From: Exiguobacterium antarcticum DSM 14480
GTDB taxonomy: Bacteria; Bacillota; Bacilli; Exiguobacteriales; Exiguobacteriaceae
DNA length: 64,000 nt
Direction of reading: 5' to 3'
NCBI RefSeq assembly: GCF_000685865.1
Contig: NZ_JMKS01000005.1
Coordinates: 744,001-808,000, forward strand
Below the pieces are notes generated by a model. It was not told the origin of the DNA. It did no database searches and was given only the letters and a program-made list of their open reading frames with translations. The position numbers and the translations under genes are program-made. Every line of letters starts with the position of its first letter. The stretch's first letter is position 1. Of this stretch, positions 33,129 through 41,590 are shown piece after piece.

Positions 33129-33626
33129 TCACTGATATGATTTGAGGAGGATGTCTTGTTTTGTATAGTAACTCCACGTCAGGTCTTGCGATTCGACCTT
33201 TTTCGTCGTCACGGCAACAAATGTATTTTTACCGGTATAGATCCCGACGAAGTTCGGCGTTTTCGCTTTTTTCGCTTGTACGAACAACAAGTCACCCGGC
33301 ATTGCTTTTTTCAGTGTGACGGTTTTCAACGGCATCGCGGCCTGTTTCGCAATCGTCCGCTCGAGTGTCAGACCACTCTTTTGATAGACATATTGTGTGA
33401 AGCCCGACGCGTCAAAACCTTTTATCGTCGTGCCACCTTCTTTATACGGAGTCCCGATTAACGACGTCGCCAGTTTAGCGATCGCTGCTTTCTTTTTGGC
33501 GAGTGCTTTTTCCGACAACGGTTTTTTCGTTTCGACCTTTGTTGGTGTCGCAGCGAACGTGGCGACCGGACTGACTGTCGCCGTCAGTAACAAAGCGGTT
33601 AATGGAAGAGTGTAATACGATTTCAT
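33129..33626 (-). CDS. Secreted NlpC/P60-fold protein lacking catalytic residues
   Basis: This 165-residue exported protein has a signal peptide (about 1-26, ending ATFAA) and an NlpC/P60 fold: LIGTPYKEGGTTIKGFDASGF, QAAMPLKTVTLKKAMPGDLLF and NFVGIYTGKNTFVAV. In active endopeptidases these read FDCSGF, HVGIY and F(I/V)H. Here the Cys is Ala (codon GCG), the His is Phe (TTC), and the third polar position is Val. It is therefore predicted to bind wall but not cut it. AAAGGAG precedes the ATG at 33626; an in-frame TTG at 33632 is less likely. Confidence 0.85.
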   Translation of the reverse strand: MKSYYTLPLTALLLTATVSPVATFAATPTKVETKKPLSEKALAKKKAAIAKLATSLIGTPYKEGGTTIKGFDASGFTQYVYQKSGLTLERTIAKQAAMPLKTVTLKKAMPGDLLFVQAKKAKTPNFVGIYTGKNTFVAVTTKKVESQDLTWSYYTKQDILLKSYQ

Positions 33627-33773
33627 AATCAAAACTCCTTTAAGTAGTTGGAATGGATAAGCTGTCCTTACCGTACCACGGTGATTGACAGATTAAGCAA
33701 CAAATTGGATACGTTCACCTAACAAAGTTGTAAGGTTCGGTCTGAGGAGCACTACACGTCCAGTCCCATGACG

Positions 33774-33828
33774 AAAAAAATCCTTTCACGTGCGCCTCGT
33801 CCGAGAACACATAGGAAAGGATTTCTTT
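33774..33828. terminator. Hairpin terminator, convergent side of the MFS gene
   Basis: AAAAAAATCCTTTC and GAAAGGATTTCTTTT are complementary across a ~27-base loop, after the MFS stop at 33843. On the minus strand a U-run follows. Confidence 0.6.
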
Positions 33829-33842
33829 TAAATGAATCTTCG

Positions 33843-35030
33843 TCACGCCCGCTGATCGAGCCGATGACTGACAGCCGTCAAAGCGGCTGCGAGTAAGGCA
33901 ACGGCACCACCAACGAGGGCGATATTCATGATCGGACCGTTTGCATAGACCAGTCCGCCGAGGGCAGAACCGAAGGCAATCCCGACATTGCTTGCGACGG
34001 GCATCAAGGACGCGGCCAGTCCTTTTGCTTCCGGATTGAACTTTTCCGCTAAATCAATCAGATAAATTTGCGTCGATGTCGTCAGTAAGATCGACATCAG
34101 CGACATCAAGGCAATGTTGATCAGACCCAGTGAGACGGATGCCGTCGTCACGTAGAGTGCGGCAAGAACGATCGCCTGGACGATAAAGACGAACCGCAAT
34201 CGACCGATCGGATTCCGGCTGGCGATTTTCCCCGCTAAGATATTACTGAAAATCGAGACAACCCCGTACGCAAGTAAAATCGGACTGATCCAGGTCGACG
34301 GCAACTTCAGTTCCAGCTCGAGAACCGGGACGAGATACGTGTAGACGACATACGTCGCACCAAATCCGAACGACGGGATGAAAAAGGCAATCATGATTCG
34401 CGGATTGGCGAGTAGACGAAGTTGATCCCGAATCGAACTGGTTGCTGCTGATTGCTGGACCGGAATGACCTTCAGGACAGCGAGCAGAGCGATGATACCG
34501 AGACTGCTTGTCAGCCAAAACGATGCGGCGTACCCGGCATGCTGACCAATGAAGGTACCAATTGGAACACCGAGGACATTTGCCATCGTAAATCCGCCGA
34601 AGATGAATGAAACGGCGACACCGCGTTTTGCGATCGGGACACTGTCGCTTGCGACGACCATTGCAAGTGAAATCAGGACGCCTGTCAGAACAGCCGTCAC
34701 GATCCGTGACAACAACAACAGTTCATAATTCGGTGCGATCCCGCTACAGATGTTCAGGATGATCCAGACGAAAATCAGACTGAGCATTAACTTCCGTCGC
34801 TCAAGGTGTCCGGTCAAGGACATCGTAATCGGTGTCCCGATCGCGAAAGCAATCGCAAAGGCAGAAACGAGCGTGCCGGCTTTGGCAATCGTGATGTTCA
34901 GACCGTCTGCGACTTCAGATAAAATACCGACGATGACGAATTCGCTTGTTCCCAGGACAAAGGTCAACATGGATAACGTAGCGATCAACAGCCAGTCGGC
35001 TTGACTCAAACGAGTCGATGATGATGACAT
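33843..35030 (-). CDS. MFS drug/sugar exporter (AraJ/YdhP-like)
   Basis: This ~395-residue 12-segment major facilitator belongs to the DHA1 drug:H+ antiporter group: segment 1 TLSMLTFVLGTSEFVIVGIL, the motif-A loop LERRKLMLSL and segment 5 GVPIGTFIGQHAGYAASFWL are typical of AraJ/YdhP/NepI proteins. Substrate is unknown. Two in-frame ATGs exist at 35036 and 35030; GAGGA abuts the first and is better spaced for the second. A small palindrome lies upstream. Confidence 0.85.
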   Translation of the reverse strand: MSSSSTRLSQADWLLIATLSMLTFVLGTSEFVIVGILSEVADGLNITIAKAGTLVSAFAIAFAIGTPITMSLTGHLERRKLMLSLIFVWIILNICSGIAPNYELLLLSRIVTAVLTGVLISLAMVVASDSVPIAKRGVAVSFIFGGFTMANVLGVPIGTFIGQHAGYAASFWLTSSLGIIALLAVLKVIPVQQSAATSSIRDQLRLLANPRIMIAFFIPSFGFGATYVVYTYLVPVLELELKLPSTWISPILLAYGVVSIFSNILAGKIASRNPIGRLRFVFIVQAIVLAALYVTTASVSLGLINIALMSLMSILLTTSTQIYLIDLAEKFNPEAKGLAASLMPVASNVGIAFGSALGGLVYANGPIMNIALVGGAVALLAAALTAVSHRLDQRA

Positions 35031-35048
35031 ATACATTCCTCACTTCTG

Positions 35049-35060
35049 GCGCATGTGCGC
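35049..35060 (-). promoter_or_regulatory. Short palindrome upstream of the MFS gene
   Basis: GCGCA-TG-TGCGC lies just before the ribosome site of the exporter gene. It could be a repressor operator, but it is short. Confidence 0.35.
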
Positions 35061-35233
35061 AAAAAAACTATCGTTTATCAGAATAGCATGATTTGCACCG
35101 GTCGGAAACCGGATTTAGAGGACGGTGAAAAAGAAGAATTATTGCGAATAGCATGTCAATTTCACTTGCTGAATATTCGGGTATACTGAAGAAGTAAAGA
35201 CAACTAAAAAACGAGTAAAGGACGTGACGGAAC

Positions 35234-35659
35234 ATGCAAGCAACAGTCACTTGGAATCAGAAGATGGGCTTTAGCGGTGAGACCGAATCCGGGCATCACC
35301 TGGCGATGGATGCGGCACCCGACAACGGAGGCGACAATCAAGCTCCGCGCCCGACGGAGTTGTTACTTCACGCCGTTGCCGGCTGTACCGGCATCGATAT
35401 CGTCTCGATTTTAGAAAAGATGCGCTTGACGCTGACGTCATTTGAAATGGATATCGAAGGCGAACGGGCGGATGATCATCCCCGGCGTTTCACGACGATC
35501 TCGATTCATTACCGGCTCGAAGGTGATTTACCGGACGATAAAGTCCGCCGGGCGATTGCCTTATCAAAAGACAAATACTGCTCGGTCTCGCAATCGCTGA
35601 ACGCGGAGATTGAAGTTTATTACTCGATCAACGGCGTCCGGAACGAGGAACCGATTTGA
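35234..35659 (+). CDS. OsmC/Ohr-family protein
   Basis: This 141-residue protein belongs to the OsmC/YhfA branch of thiol-dependent peroxidases. The two redox cysteines are in VAGCTGIDI (about residue 52) and DKYCSVSQ (about residue 116), and the dimer-forming helix RPTELLLHAVAG is present. It probably reduces organic hydroperoxides in the cytosol, though the YhfA branch is less well characterised than Ohr. The start ATG at 35234 follows a weak GTGACGGAAC. Its stop overlaps the TTG start of the lipoprotein that follows, so the two are coupled. Confidence 0.85.
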   Translation: MQATVTWNQKMGFSGETESGHHLAMDAAPDNGGDNQAPRPTELLLHAVAGCTGIDIVSILEKMRLTLTSFEMDIEGERADDHPRRFTTISIHYRLEGDLPDDKVRRAIALSKDKYCSVSQSLNAEIEVYYSINGVRNEEPI

Positions 35660-36894
35660 AACGGATGGTTCCTGTTCTGTTAGCAAGCGTTCTGCTCGCC
35701 GGTTGCGCCGACGAGCCCGCAAAACCGGCTGCACCGGAACCGAAGCCGGCGAAGAAAACAAAGCCACCGCAACCGGACCGGCCTTCTGCAGCTGAACGGG
35801 CGGAAAAACAACTGAAAGAGACCATCTCGAAGATGTCGACAGCGGAAAAAGTTGATCAGTTGCTATACATCGGCGTGACGGGAACAGCTCTGACGCAAGC
35901 GGACCGTCAATTACTGCAGGACCATGTGCTTGGAGGCGTCTTGTTACTCGGTGGCAATATCACCTCGACCGATCAGCTGAAAACCTTTACGGCAGCGATT
36001 GGCGAAGCGCAAACGGCGGACGAAAAAGCGTTCCTTGGTTTTGATGAAGAAGGCGGGCGTGTCAGCCGGGTCCCGGATGCCCGACTCAAATTATCACCAA
36101 GTCTGTCGTTTGGTCATAAAAATGATCCTGGTTTGATGAAGGAAGTCGGACGGACACTCGGTTCAATTTCCCGTTTTTACGGCTTTAATATGGACTTCGC
36201 TCCAGTTCTTGACGTCAACAGTAATCCGGCGAATCCAATCATCGGCGACCGGGCGCTCAGTGCGGACCCGCAACAAGTGGCACGGCTTGGTGTGCCATTG
36301 ATGCAGGGCATGAAGGAAGAGGATATCGTGCCGGTCGTCAAACATTTTCCGGGACACGGCGATACGACCGTCGACTCGCATGTCGGTCTGCCGCGGGTCG
36401 ATGCGACGAAAGCGGAACTTGAGAAGACGGAGCTGGTCCCGTTTAAACGGGCGATTCAAGACGGGGCTGAAATGGTCATGGTCGCGCATATCCTGTTCCC
36501 GGCTCTCGACAAAAATCGTCCGTCCTCATTATCGAAAGAAGTCATGACCGGTGTGTTACGGAGTGAACTGAAATTTGATGGTGTCATCATCACGGACGAT
36601 CTCGTCATGGGAGCCATCACAGAACGGTACGGATTAGCTCAAGCGGCAGGTCTTGCACTTGAAAACGGTGCGGACATGGCGATGTTTTCCTCACCCGGCG
36701 CGTACGCGTCCGTTCACAAGGAAATCATGGCGCGGATCAAACAAGGGAAATTGTCGGCAGCCGATCTCAATCAGAAAGTCATGCGGGTCTTACGCTTAAA
36801 ACAAACGTATGACTTGTCGCAAACGAAACGTGTCGACGAATACCAACGCTTGATCGAGCAGGTCAAAGCGGTCGAATCGGACATGCGACACTAA
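35656..36894 (+). CDS. Glycoside hydrolase family 3 lipoprotein (NagZ-like beta-N-acetylhexosaminidase)
   Basis: This 412-residue lipoprotein removes terminal N-acetylglucosamine from wall fragments outside the cell. The start is TTG at 35656: only this start provides the basic MKR before the hydrophobic core and lipobox LAGC (Cys17). A Pro/Lys-rich linker follows, then the GH3 barrel with FGFDEEGGRVSR, VVKHFPGHGDTTVDSHVGLP (the His/Asp loop unique to NagZ enzymes) and the nucleophile Asp in VIITDDLVMGA. There is no second GH3 domain. GAGGAA precedes the start, which overlaps the OsmC stop. Confidence 0.88.
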   Translation: MKRMVPVLLASVLLAGCADEPAKPAAPEPKPAKKTKPPQPDRPSAAERAEKQLKETISKMSTAEKVDQLLYIGVTGTALTQADRQLLQDHVLGGVLLLGGNITSTDQLKTFTAAIGEAQTADEKAFLGFDEEGGRVSRVPDARLKLSPSLSFGHKNDPGLMKEVGRTLGSISRFYGFNMDFAPVLDVNSNPANPIIGDRALSADPQQVARLGVPLMQGMKEEDIVPVVKHFPGHGDTTVDSHVGLPRVDATKAELEKTELVPFKRAIQDGAEMVMVAHILFPALDKNRPSSLSKEVMTGVLRSELKFDGVIITDDLVMGAITERYGLAQAAGLALENGADMAMFSSPGAYASVHKEIMARIKQGKLSAADLNQKVMRVLRLKQTYDLSQTKRVDEYQRLIEQVKAVESDMRH

Positions 36895-36960
36895 TCAAGG
36901 GTAGAACAAATCGGACTACCCGTGGTAAACTACAGGCGTACCATACAAATCAATATCTAC

Positions 36961-37045
36961 ACTAGGGGAGTCTCGTAGCAGACTGAGACGGAAGTATCCG
37001 GACCCTTTGAACCTGATCTAGTTCGTACTAGCGGAGGGAAGTGGT
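36961..37045 (+). promoter_or_regulatory. TPP riboswitch (THI element)
   Basis: The conserved order is present: GGGGAGTC, CTGAGA, then GACCCTTTGAACCTGATCTA, GTTCGTACTAGCG and AGGGAAGTG. Together these are the P2-P3 and P4-P5 arms that bind thiamine pyrophosphate. It lies about 100 bp before tenI, and a terminator hairpin lies between. Confidence 0.95.
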
Positions 37046-37089
37046 ATCCGATCATCTATCGAGGGAACGCCAAGCGTCGCCCTTTTCGT

Positions 37090-37125
37090 AGGACCACTCC
37101 ATCAGTTCATGGGGTGGTCCTTTTT
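37090..37125 (+). terminator. Riboswitch-controlled intrinsic terminator
   Basis: AGGACCACTCC pairs with GGGGTGGTCCT, followed by TTTT, 22 bp before the tenI start. This gives transcriptional control: with TPP bound, the operon should stop here. Confidence 0.85.
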
Positions 37126-37147
37126 CGTGTGGAAAGGAGGGGGAACG

Positions 37148-37744
37148 ATGTCACATTTACACCTGATTACAACCGGACGCGACAGTAAGGAAGTGTTGGA
37201 ACAGACCCTTCCACAGCTCGCAATGTCCGTCGATCGCATCCACTTACGGGAGCCAACCTGGTCAGTCCGGGAATTGGTTTCCTGCATTGATACGTTGCTC
37301 GATCAAGGAGTCCGGGCAGACCAGCTGGTAGTCCATGACCGGCTCGATGCAGCACTCGTCACCGGCACGACCGTCCAGTTGACACGCCGCAGTCTGTCGG
37401 TCGAGCGTGTCCGGGCACAGTTTCCGACGATTTTCATCGGTCAATCGGTTCACTCGTTGACCGAAGCGATGGTGGCGGAACAAGCCGGCGCCGATTACGT
37501 GATGTATGGTCATATTTTTGAGACGGATTCGAAACCCGGCGTGGCGCCACGGGGGCTCGATGCGTTACAGCAAGTCGTCGACTGGACATCAATCCCGGTC
37601 ATCGCCATCGGCGGAATCAAACCGGAAAATCTGTCTGATGTCTTAACCACCGGGTGCAGCGGAGTTGCCATCCTGTCCGGGATTTTGGGTCAAGCCGATC
37701 CGGCGGAAGCAGCCGGACGGTTCCGGACGGTGATTGGACGATGA
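37148..37744 (+). CDS. tenI: Thiazole tautomerase TenI
   Basis: This 198-residue TIM-barrel protein of the ThiE/TenI superfamily aromatises the thiazole phosphate carboxylate made by ThiG. Marks include IHLREPTWS, VVHDRLDAAL, IGQSVHSLTEA, GADYVMYGHIFETDSKPG and VIAIGGIKPENL. As the first gene of a thiO-thiS-thiG-thiF operon, TenI fits better than ThiE. AAAGGAGGGGG precedes the ATG at 37148. Control is by the TPP riboswitch. The stop overlaps thiO (ATGA at 37741). Confidence 0.9.
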   Translation: MSHLHLITTGRDSKEVLEQTLPQLAMSVDRIHLREPTWSVRELVSCIDTLLDQGVRADQLVVHDRLDAALVTGTTVQLTRRSLSVERVRAQFPTIFIGQSVHSLTEAMVAEQAGADYVMYGHIFETDSKPGVAPRGLDALQQVVDWTSIPVIAIGGIKPENLSDVLTTGCSGVAILSGILGQADPAEAAGRFRTVIGR

Positions 37745-38745
37745 AACAACCGGATGTATTAATCGTCGGCGCCGGTATCATCGGTTTGACGCTCGGATAT
37801 GAATTGTTGCAGCGGGGACAAAGTGTTCACGTGCTCGATCAGTCGGCTGTCGGACAAGGTGCGACACGGGCGGCAGCGGGGATGCTCGCGACGGACGAAG
37901 AACTGTCGGAACCGTTACATGCGTTAGCGGCAGTGAGTCGCGTACTTTATCCGAAGCTTGTCCGTCAATTGTTCGACGAGACCGGGTTGACGAGCGGCTA
38001 TCTCGAACTGCCGTTTCAGCTGCGCCAGACAAAGCAAACCGTCCAATTTGAACGGGTCGGTCAAGTCGATCCTCCATTGCTTGTCCGGGCGTTACGGCAA
38101 GCGATTGAGCAGCGGGGCGGAGTGATTGAAGAACAGGTAAGTGTCTTGCGTCTTCTGCGGGACGAAGGGACGGTAACCGGGGTGGAGACAAGCCGGGGAC
38201 AACAGGTTGGACGGCAGGTCGTCATTGCTAGTGGACGAGGGTCGGAACCGTTGTTGCAAACAATCGGGATTCCGATTGATACGCTTCCGGTCAAAGGTGA
38301 ATGCCTATCTGTCCGTCTCACAACCGGTCGACTTGAGCAGACTTTGTTTCATGAGACGGTGTATCTTGTCCCGAAAGCAGACGGACGGATTATCATCGGC
38401 GCAACGGAACACGTGGGTGAGGAGTCGACGACGGTCAACGCGGGCAGCGTCTCGGACCTGTTGGCGGCAGCAATTGACGTGTATCCGCCGATCCGTGATG
38501 CGGCATTGATCGACATCTGGTCCGGTGTTCGCCCGCAGACCCGTGACGGGTTACCGTATCTTGGACGGGTCAAAGGAATTGACGGTTTGTTGGTCGCGAC
38601 GGGACATCACCGGCACGGCATCTTGCTCGCTCCGGTGACAGCACAAGTCCTCGCTGATTGTGTCATGAACCGAAAACCGGAAGTTGCACTGGAGGCATTT
38701 TGTTGCAGACGACACGAGGAGGAGAATACATGCAAATCCGATTAA
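37741..38745 (+). CDS. thiO: Glycine oxidase ThiO
   Basis: This 334-residue FAD enzyme of the DAO family oxidises glycine to the imine that ThiG needs for the thiazole ring. It begins with the FAD-binding DVLIVGAGIIGLTLGYELLQ, then GQGATRAAAGMLA, and has the later IIIGATEH and GVRPQTRDGLPYLG stretches with GHHRHGILLAP near the end. It overlaps tenI by four bases and thiS by 16. Length is slightly below the usual ~370. Confidence 0.9.
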   Translation: MKQPDVLIVGAGIIGLTLGYELLQRGQSVHVLDQSAVGQGATRAAAGMLATDEELSEPLHALAAVSRVLYPKLVRQLFDETGLTSGYLELPFQLRQTKQTVQFERVGQVDPPLLVRALRQAIEQRGGVIEEQVSVLRLLRDEGTVTGVETSRGQQVGRQVVIASGRGSEPLLQTIGIPIDTLPVKGECLSVRLTTGRLEQTLFHETVYLVPKADGRIIIGATEHVGEESTTVNAGSVSDLLAAAIDVYPPIRDAALIDIWSGVRPQTRDGLPYLGRVKGIDGLLVATGHHRHGILLAPVTAQVLADCVMNRKPEVALEAFCCRRHEEENTCKSD

Positions 38746-38933
38746 ATGGGAAAGACTATCGACTGGCGGAACAAACGAAGACGCTACACGACTTGATTCA
38801 GCAGTTAAACATTGATGAAGAGGTCGTCATCATCGAACAAAATCATCAAATCATCGACCGGTTCCGGTATACGGACACGAACGTCCAACCCGGTGATGTC
38901 GTTGAAATCGTTCATTTTGTAGGAGGCGGATAA
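38730..38933 (+). CDS. thiS: Sulfur carrier protein ThiS
   Basis: This 67-residue ubiquitin-fold protein carries sulfur as a C-terminal thiocarboxylate, adenylated by ThiF and delivered to ThiG. It ends in VHFVGGG, so the required Gly-Gly tail is present. The preceding [18 protein letters not shown] and GDVVEIV are typical. GAGGAGGAG precedes the ATG at 38730. It starts within the end of thiO and lies one base before thiG. Confidence 0.9.
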   Translation: MQIRLNGKDYRLAEQTKTLHDLIQQLNIDEEVVIIEQNHQIIDRFRYTDTNVQPGDVVEIVHFVGGG

Positions 38934-38934
38934 C

Positions 38935-39702
38935 ATGTTAGAAATTGGCGGAAAAACATTTGCATCACGATTATTACTCGGAACGGGAAAATACCCGGAC
39001 GCTGAGACGCAACAACAAGCGGTCGAAGCATCGGAAACGAACATTTTAACGTTTTCCGTCCGGCGTTTTGACGTCTTTGCGAAGGAACAGACGAATCCAC
39101 TTGCGGCACTCGACTTAAGTCGCTATGACCTGTTGCCGAACACGGCGGGCGCAAAAACGGCGGAAGAAGCCGTCCGGCTGGCAAGGCTCGCCCGGGCATC
39201 CGGCATGTGTGACATGGTCAAGGTCGAGGTGATCGGTTGCGACAAGACATTATTGCCGGATCCGATCGAAACCTTACGGGCGGCAGAGGAATTAATCAAG
39301 GACGGTTTCATCGTCTTGCCGTATACATCGGATGATTTGTTGCTCGCCCGTCGGCTCGAGGAACTGGGCTGTCACGCCATCATGCCGGCAGCGTCACCGA
39401 TTGGTTCGGGACAGGGAATTCTGAACCCGCTCGCGCTCAGTTTCATCATCGAACAAATGACGGTCCCGGTCATCGTCGACGCGGGAATTGGTTCACCGGC
39501 CGATGCGGCTTACGCGATGGAGCTTGGTGCTGATGGTGTCTTGTTGAATTCTGCGGTCGCCCATGCCACCGATCCGGTCAAAATGGCGCAAGCGATGAAA
39601 CTGGCGATCGAAGCCGGGCGTCTTGGTTTTGAAGCGGGGCGGATCGAGAAAAAACGGTATGCGACAGCAAGCAGTCCGACGACTGGAATCAGCCGCCCAT
39701 GA
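38935..39702 (+). CDS. thiG: Thiazole synthase ThiG
   Basis: This 255-residue TIM-barrel enzyme builds thiazole phosphate from deoxyxylulose phosphate, dehydroglycine and ThiS-thiocarboxylate. Marks are [13 protein letters not shown] at the start, [23 protein letters not shown] with the Schiff-base lysine, [11 protein letters not shown] and [31 protein letters not shown] precedes the ATG at 38935. It overlaps thiF by four bases. Confidence 0.93.
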   Translation: MLEIGGKTFASRLLLGTGKYPDAETQQQAVEASETNILTFSVRRFDVFAKEQTNPLAALDLSRYDLLPNTAGAKTAEEAVRLARLARASGMCDMVKVEVIGCDKTLLPDPIETLRAAEELIKDGFIVLPYTSDDLLLARRLEELGCHAIMPAASPIGSGQGILNPLALSFIIEQMTVPVIVDAGIGSPADAAYAMELGADGVLLNSAVAHATDPVKMAQAMKLAIEAGRLGFEAGRIEKKRYATASSPTTGISRP

Positions 39703-40727
39703 CAGACCGGTACAGTCGCCAAATCCGCTTCCGTCCGATCGGCCAAGGTGGACAAAATCAACTGGCTGAGCGCCGCGTCGTCATCATCGGTCTCGGTGCG
39801 CTCGGGACGGCGGGGGCGGAACAACTCGTCCGAGCCGGTGTCGGACACGTCACACTCGTCGACCGGGATTATGTTGAGTGGAGTAACCTGCAACGGCAAC
39901 AGTTGTATACGGAACAGGATGCAGAAGAACGACTTCCGAAAGTCATCGCGGCGCAACGGCGTTTGCGTCAAGTGAATGCGACGGTGACGATTCAGCCGGT
40001 GGTCATGGATGTGACGGCTGAGACGATTGAAGCGCTCATCGCCGGAATGGATTTGATCATCGATGGAACCGATAATTTTTCAATCCGGCTGCTGATCAAC
40101 GATGCGGCGGCGAGGCAGGGAATTCCCTGGATTTACGGGGCATGTGTCGCCAGTTACGGCATGACATACACCGTTTTGCCGAAGGAAACGCCTTGTCTGC
40201 ATTGTTTGCTGAATCACCTGCCGAAGCAACAGGATACGTGTGATACTCGGGGCATCATCAGTCCGGCCGTCCAACTGGTCGCCTCGCATCAAGTGACGGA
40301 AGCATTGAAACTGTTGACGGGTGCGAAACCGGTACTACGTCAGACGTTGCTGTCGTTTGATCTTTGGACGAATCAGCAGAGCCAGATCGATGTCACGTCC
40401 TTAAAGCAAACGACATGTCCTTCGTGCGGTGACGCTGCCGTCTATCCTTATCTCAACGGAACGCCGCTCCAATTCGTGACGTTGTGCGGTCGGGATACCG
40501 TTCAAGTCCGGGGAGAAGGGAAACGGGATTTGGTCCGGCTTGAAAACGAGATGGTGGCACGTGGGATTAAAAGTCAACGGAACCCGTATTTACTGATGTT
40601 CGAAACGGAACAGAACCGGATTGTCGCCTTTGCAGACGGGCGGATCTTGATTCATGGGGAACCGGATGTTGAACAGGCAAAGCAGGTATACGAGACGTAT
40701 TTCACGAAAGCGTTCACAAAAAAGTAA
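39699..40727 (+). CDS. thiF: ThiS adenylyltransferase ThiF (MoeB/HesA family)
   Basis: This 342-residue E1-like enzyme adenylates ThiS. The ATP site [21 protein letters not shown], the substrate loop [16 protein letters not shown] and [14 protein letters not shown] are intact. The zinc cysteines form two pairs, CLHC (about residue 166) and CPSC (about residue 242). The ~80-residue C-terminal tail is rhodanese-like in position but lacks a clear active Cys. A weak AT-rich hairpin (AAAACAT/ATGTTTT, 40727-40751) follows. ThiC, ThiD and ThiE are not in the window. Confidence 0.9.
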   Translation: MTDRYSRQIRFRPIGQGGQNQLAERRVVIIGLGALGTAGAEQLVRAGVGHVTLVDRDYVEWSNLQRQQLYTEQDAEERLPKVIAAQRRLRQVNATVTIQPVVMDVTAETIEALIAGMDLIIDGTDNFSIRLLINDAAARQGIPWIYGACVASYGMTYTVLPKETPCLHCLLNHLPKQQDTCDTRGIISPAVQLVASHQVTEALKLLTGAKPVLRQTLLSFDLWTNQQSQIDVTSLKQTTCPSCGDAAVYPYLNGTPLQFVTLCGRDTVQVRGEGKRDLVRLENEMVARGIKSQRNPYLLMFETEQNRIVAFADGRILIHGEPDVEQAKQVYETYFTKAFTKK

Positions 40728-40839
40728 AACATTTTTTTGAATACATGTTTTAGATGTTTGAAAAAGAGGTAAATAAGACTTCAGACGTAAGTCGGAGCTT
40801 TATTTGGAACGATTTGAATTGTGAAGAGGAGTGATTACG

Positions 40840-41235
40840 ATGAAACAAGAATTCGATCAATCGATCCAGTCATTGGATCAGACGAAGCGGACAGACCATG
40901 CAGCTGATGCTGTTCAGCAAGCGAATTGGAATCCAGACCGATATCGGACGAATCTGAATCCATTTTATCTGTCACCTTGCAGCGTCGAACGTCGGGAAGA
41001 CCGTCAGCAAGAAGTTGACCGGATCGTCGAAGTCGAGCCTACATCCTCCCCTCTCCAACAGTTATTCGAGCAGAAACAGGAAGAGCATATAACAAAAACT
41101 GGATCAGGTGCTGCGAAACATTCACATTCCGGTGGTAAATTCACGACTGGGATCGTCGTCGGTGCAATCATCGGAGGATCCGTATCGATCTTCACCTCGG
41201 TGAAGCGATTTCGTAAAAAGCGTCAGACGCACTAA
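40840..41235 (+). CDS. Small protein with C-terminal glycine-zipper membrane segment
   Basis: This 131-residue protein has a polar Gln/Asp/Arg-rich N-terminal three-quarters and one C-terminal segment, TTGIVVGAIIGGSVSIF, followed by a basic tail KRFRKKRQTH. That Gly-rich segment resembles YtxH-type proteins, but the long N-terminal part does not. AGAGGAGTGA precedes the ATG at 40840; an in-frame GTG at 40831 overlaps the site. It is monocistronic between two terminators. Function is unknown. Confidence 0.6.
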   Translation: MKQEFDQSIQSLDQTKRTDHAADAVQQANWNPDRYRTNLNPFYLSPCSVERREDRQQEVDRIVEVEPTSSPLQQLFEQKQEEHITKTGSGAAKHSHSGGKFTTGIVVGAIIGGSVSIFTSVKRFRKKRQTH

Positions 41236-41263
41236 CAACTAACTGTTAGCAGGATCACGAAAG

Positions 41264-41298
41264 ACCGTCACCTTACTCAATAGGGTGACGGTTTTTTT
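41264..41298 (+). terminator. Intrinsic terminator
   Basis: ACCGTCACC pairs with GGTGACGGT, with extra CCTTA/TAGGG pairing, followed by TTTTTTT. Confidence 0.85.
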
Positions 41299-41327
41299 GT
41301 CGTATCCAGCAAAAGGAGGGGAACTAC

Positions 41328-41528
41328 ATGGAGAAAAAACAGCAGGAGGTCTTTTCCATGCTTGGTCAGCCGGCGAAACGCGCCCTGGCAGAGCATGGTG
41401 TCACGTCGCTCGTCCTCCTCGCGACGCACTCGGAACAAGAGGTTCGAAGATGGCACGGCATTGGTCCTTCTTCGATGCCGAAGCTTAAACAAGCGTTAGC
41501 GGAGCAAGGACTGACCTTTAAGAAATGA
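41328..41528 (+). CDS. Small RNA-polymerase alpha-CTD-like protein
   Basis: This 66-residue protein looks like the helix-hairpin-helix half of the RNA polymerase alpha C-terminal domain: LGQPAKRALAEHGVTSLVLL, then HSEQEVRRWHGIGPSSMPKL and KQALAEQGLTF. In alpha the matching region is (G/S)VRALNCLKRAGI...LLKVRNLGRKSLEEI. Such stand-alone domains occur in Bacilli; function is not established, and DNA or protein binding is a guess. AAAGGAGGGG precedes the ATG at 41328. An overlapping frame at 41285-41488 is a shadow. Confidence 0.7.
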   Translation: MEKKQQEVFSMLGQPAKRALAEHGVTSLVLLATHSEQEVRRWHGIGPSSMPKLKQALAEQGLTFKK

Positions 41529-41590
41529 ATCGTCCGGCAGAACCGTTCCAAGTCATGCTAAAATAAGGATATTATAGAGGAAAAGTGAGC

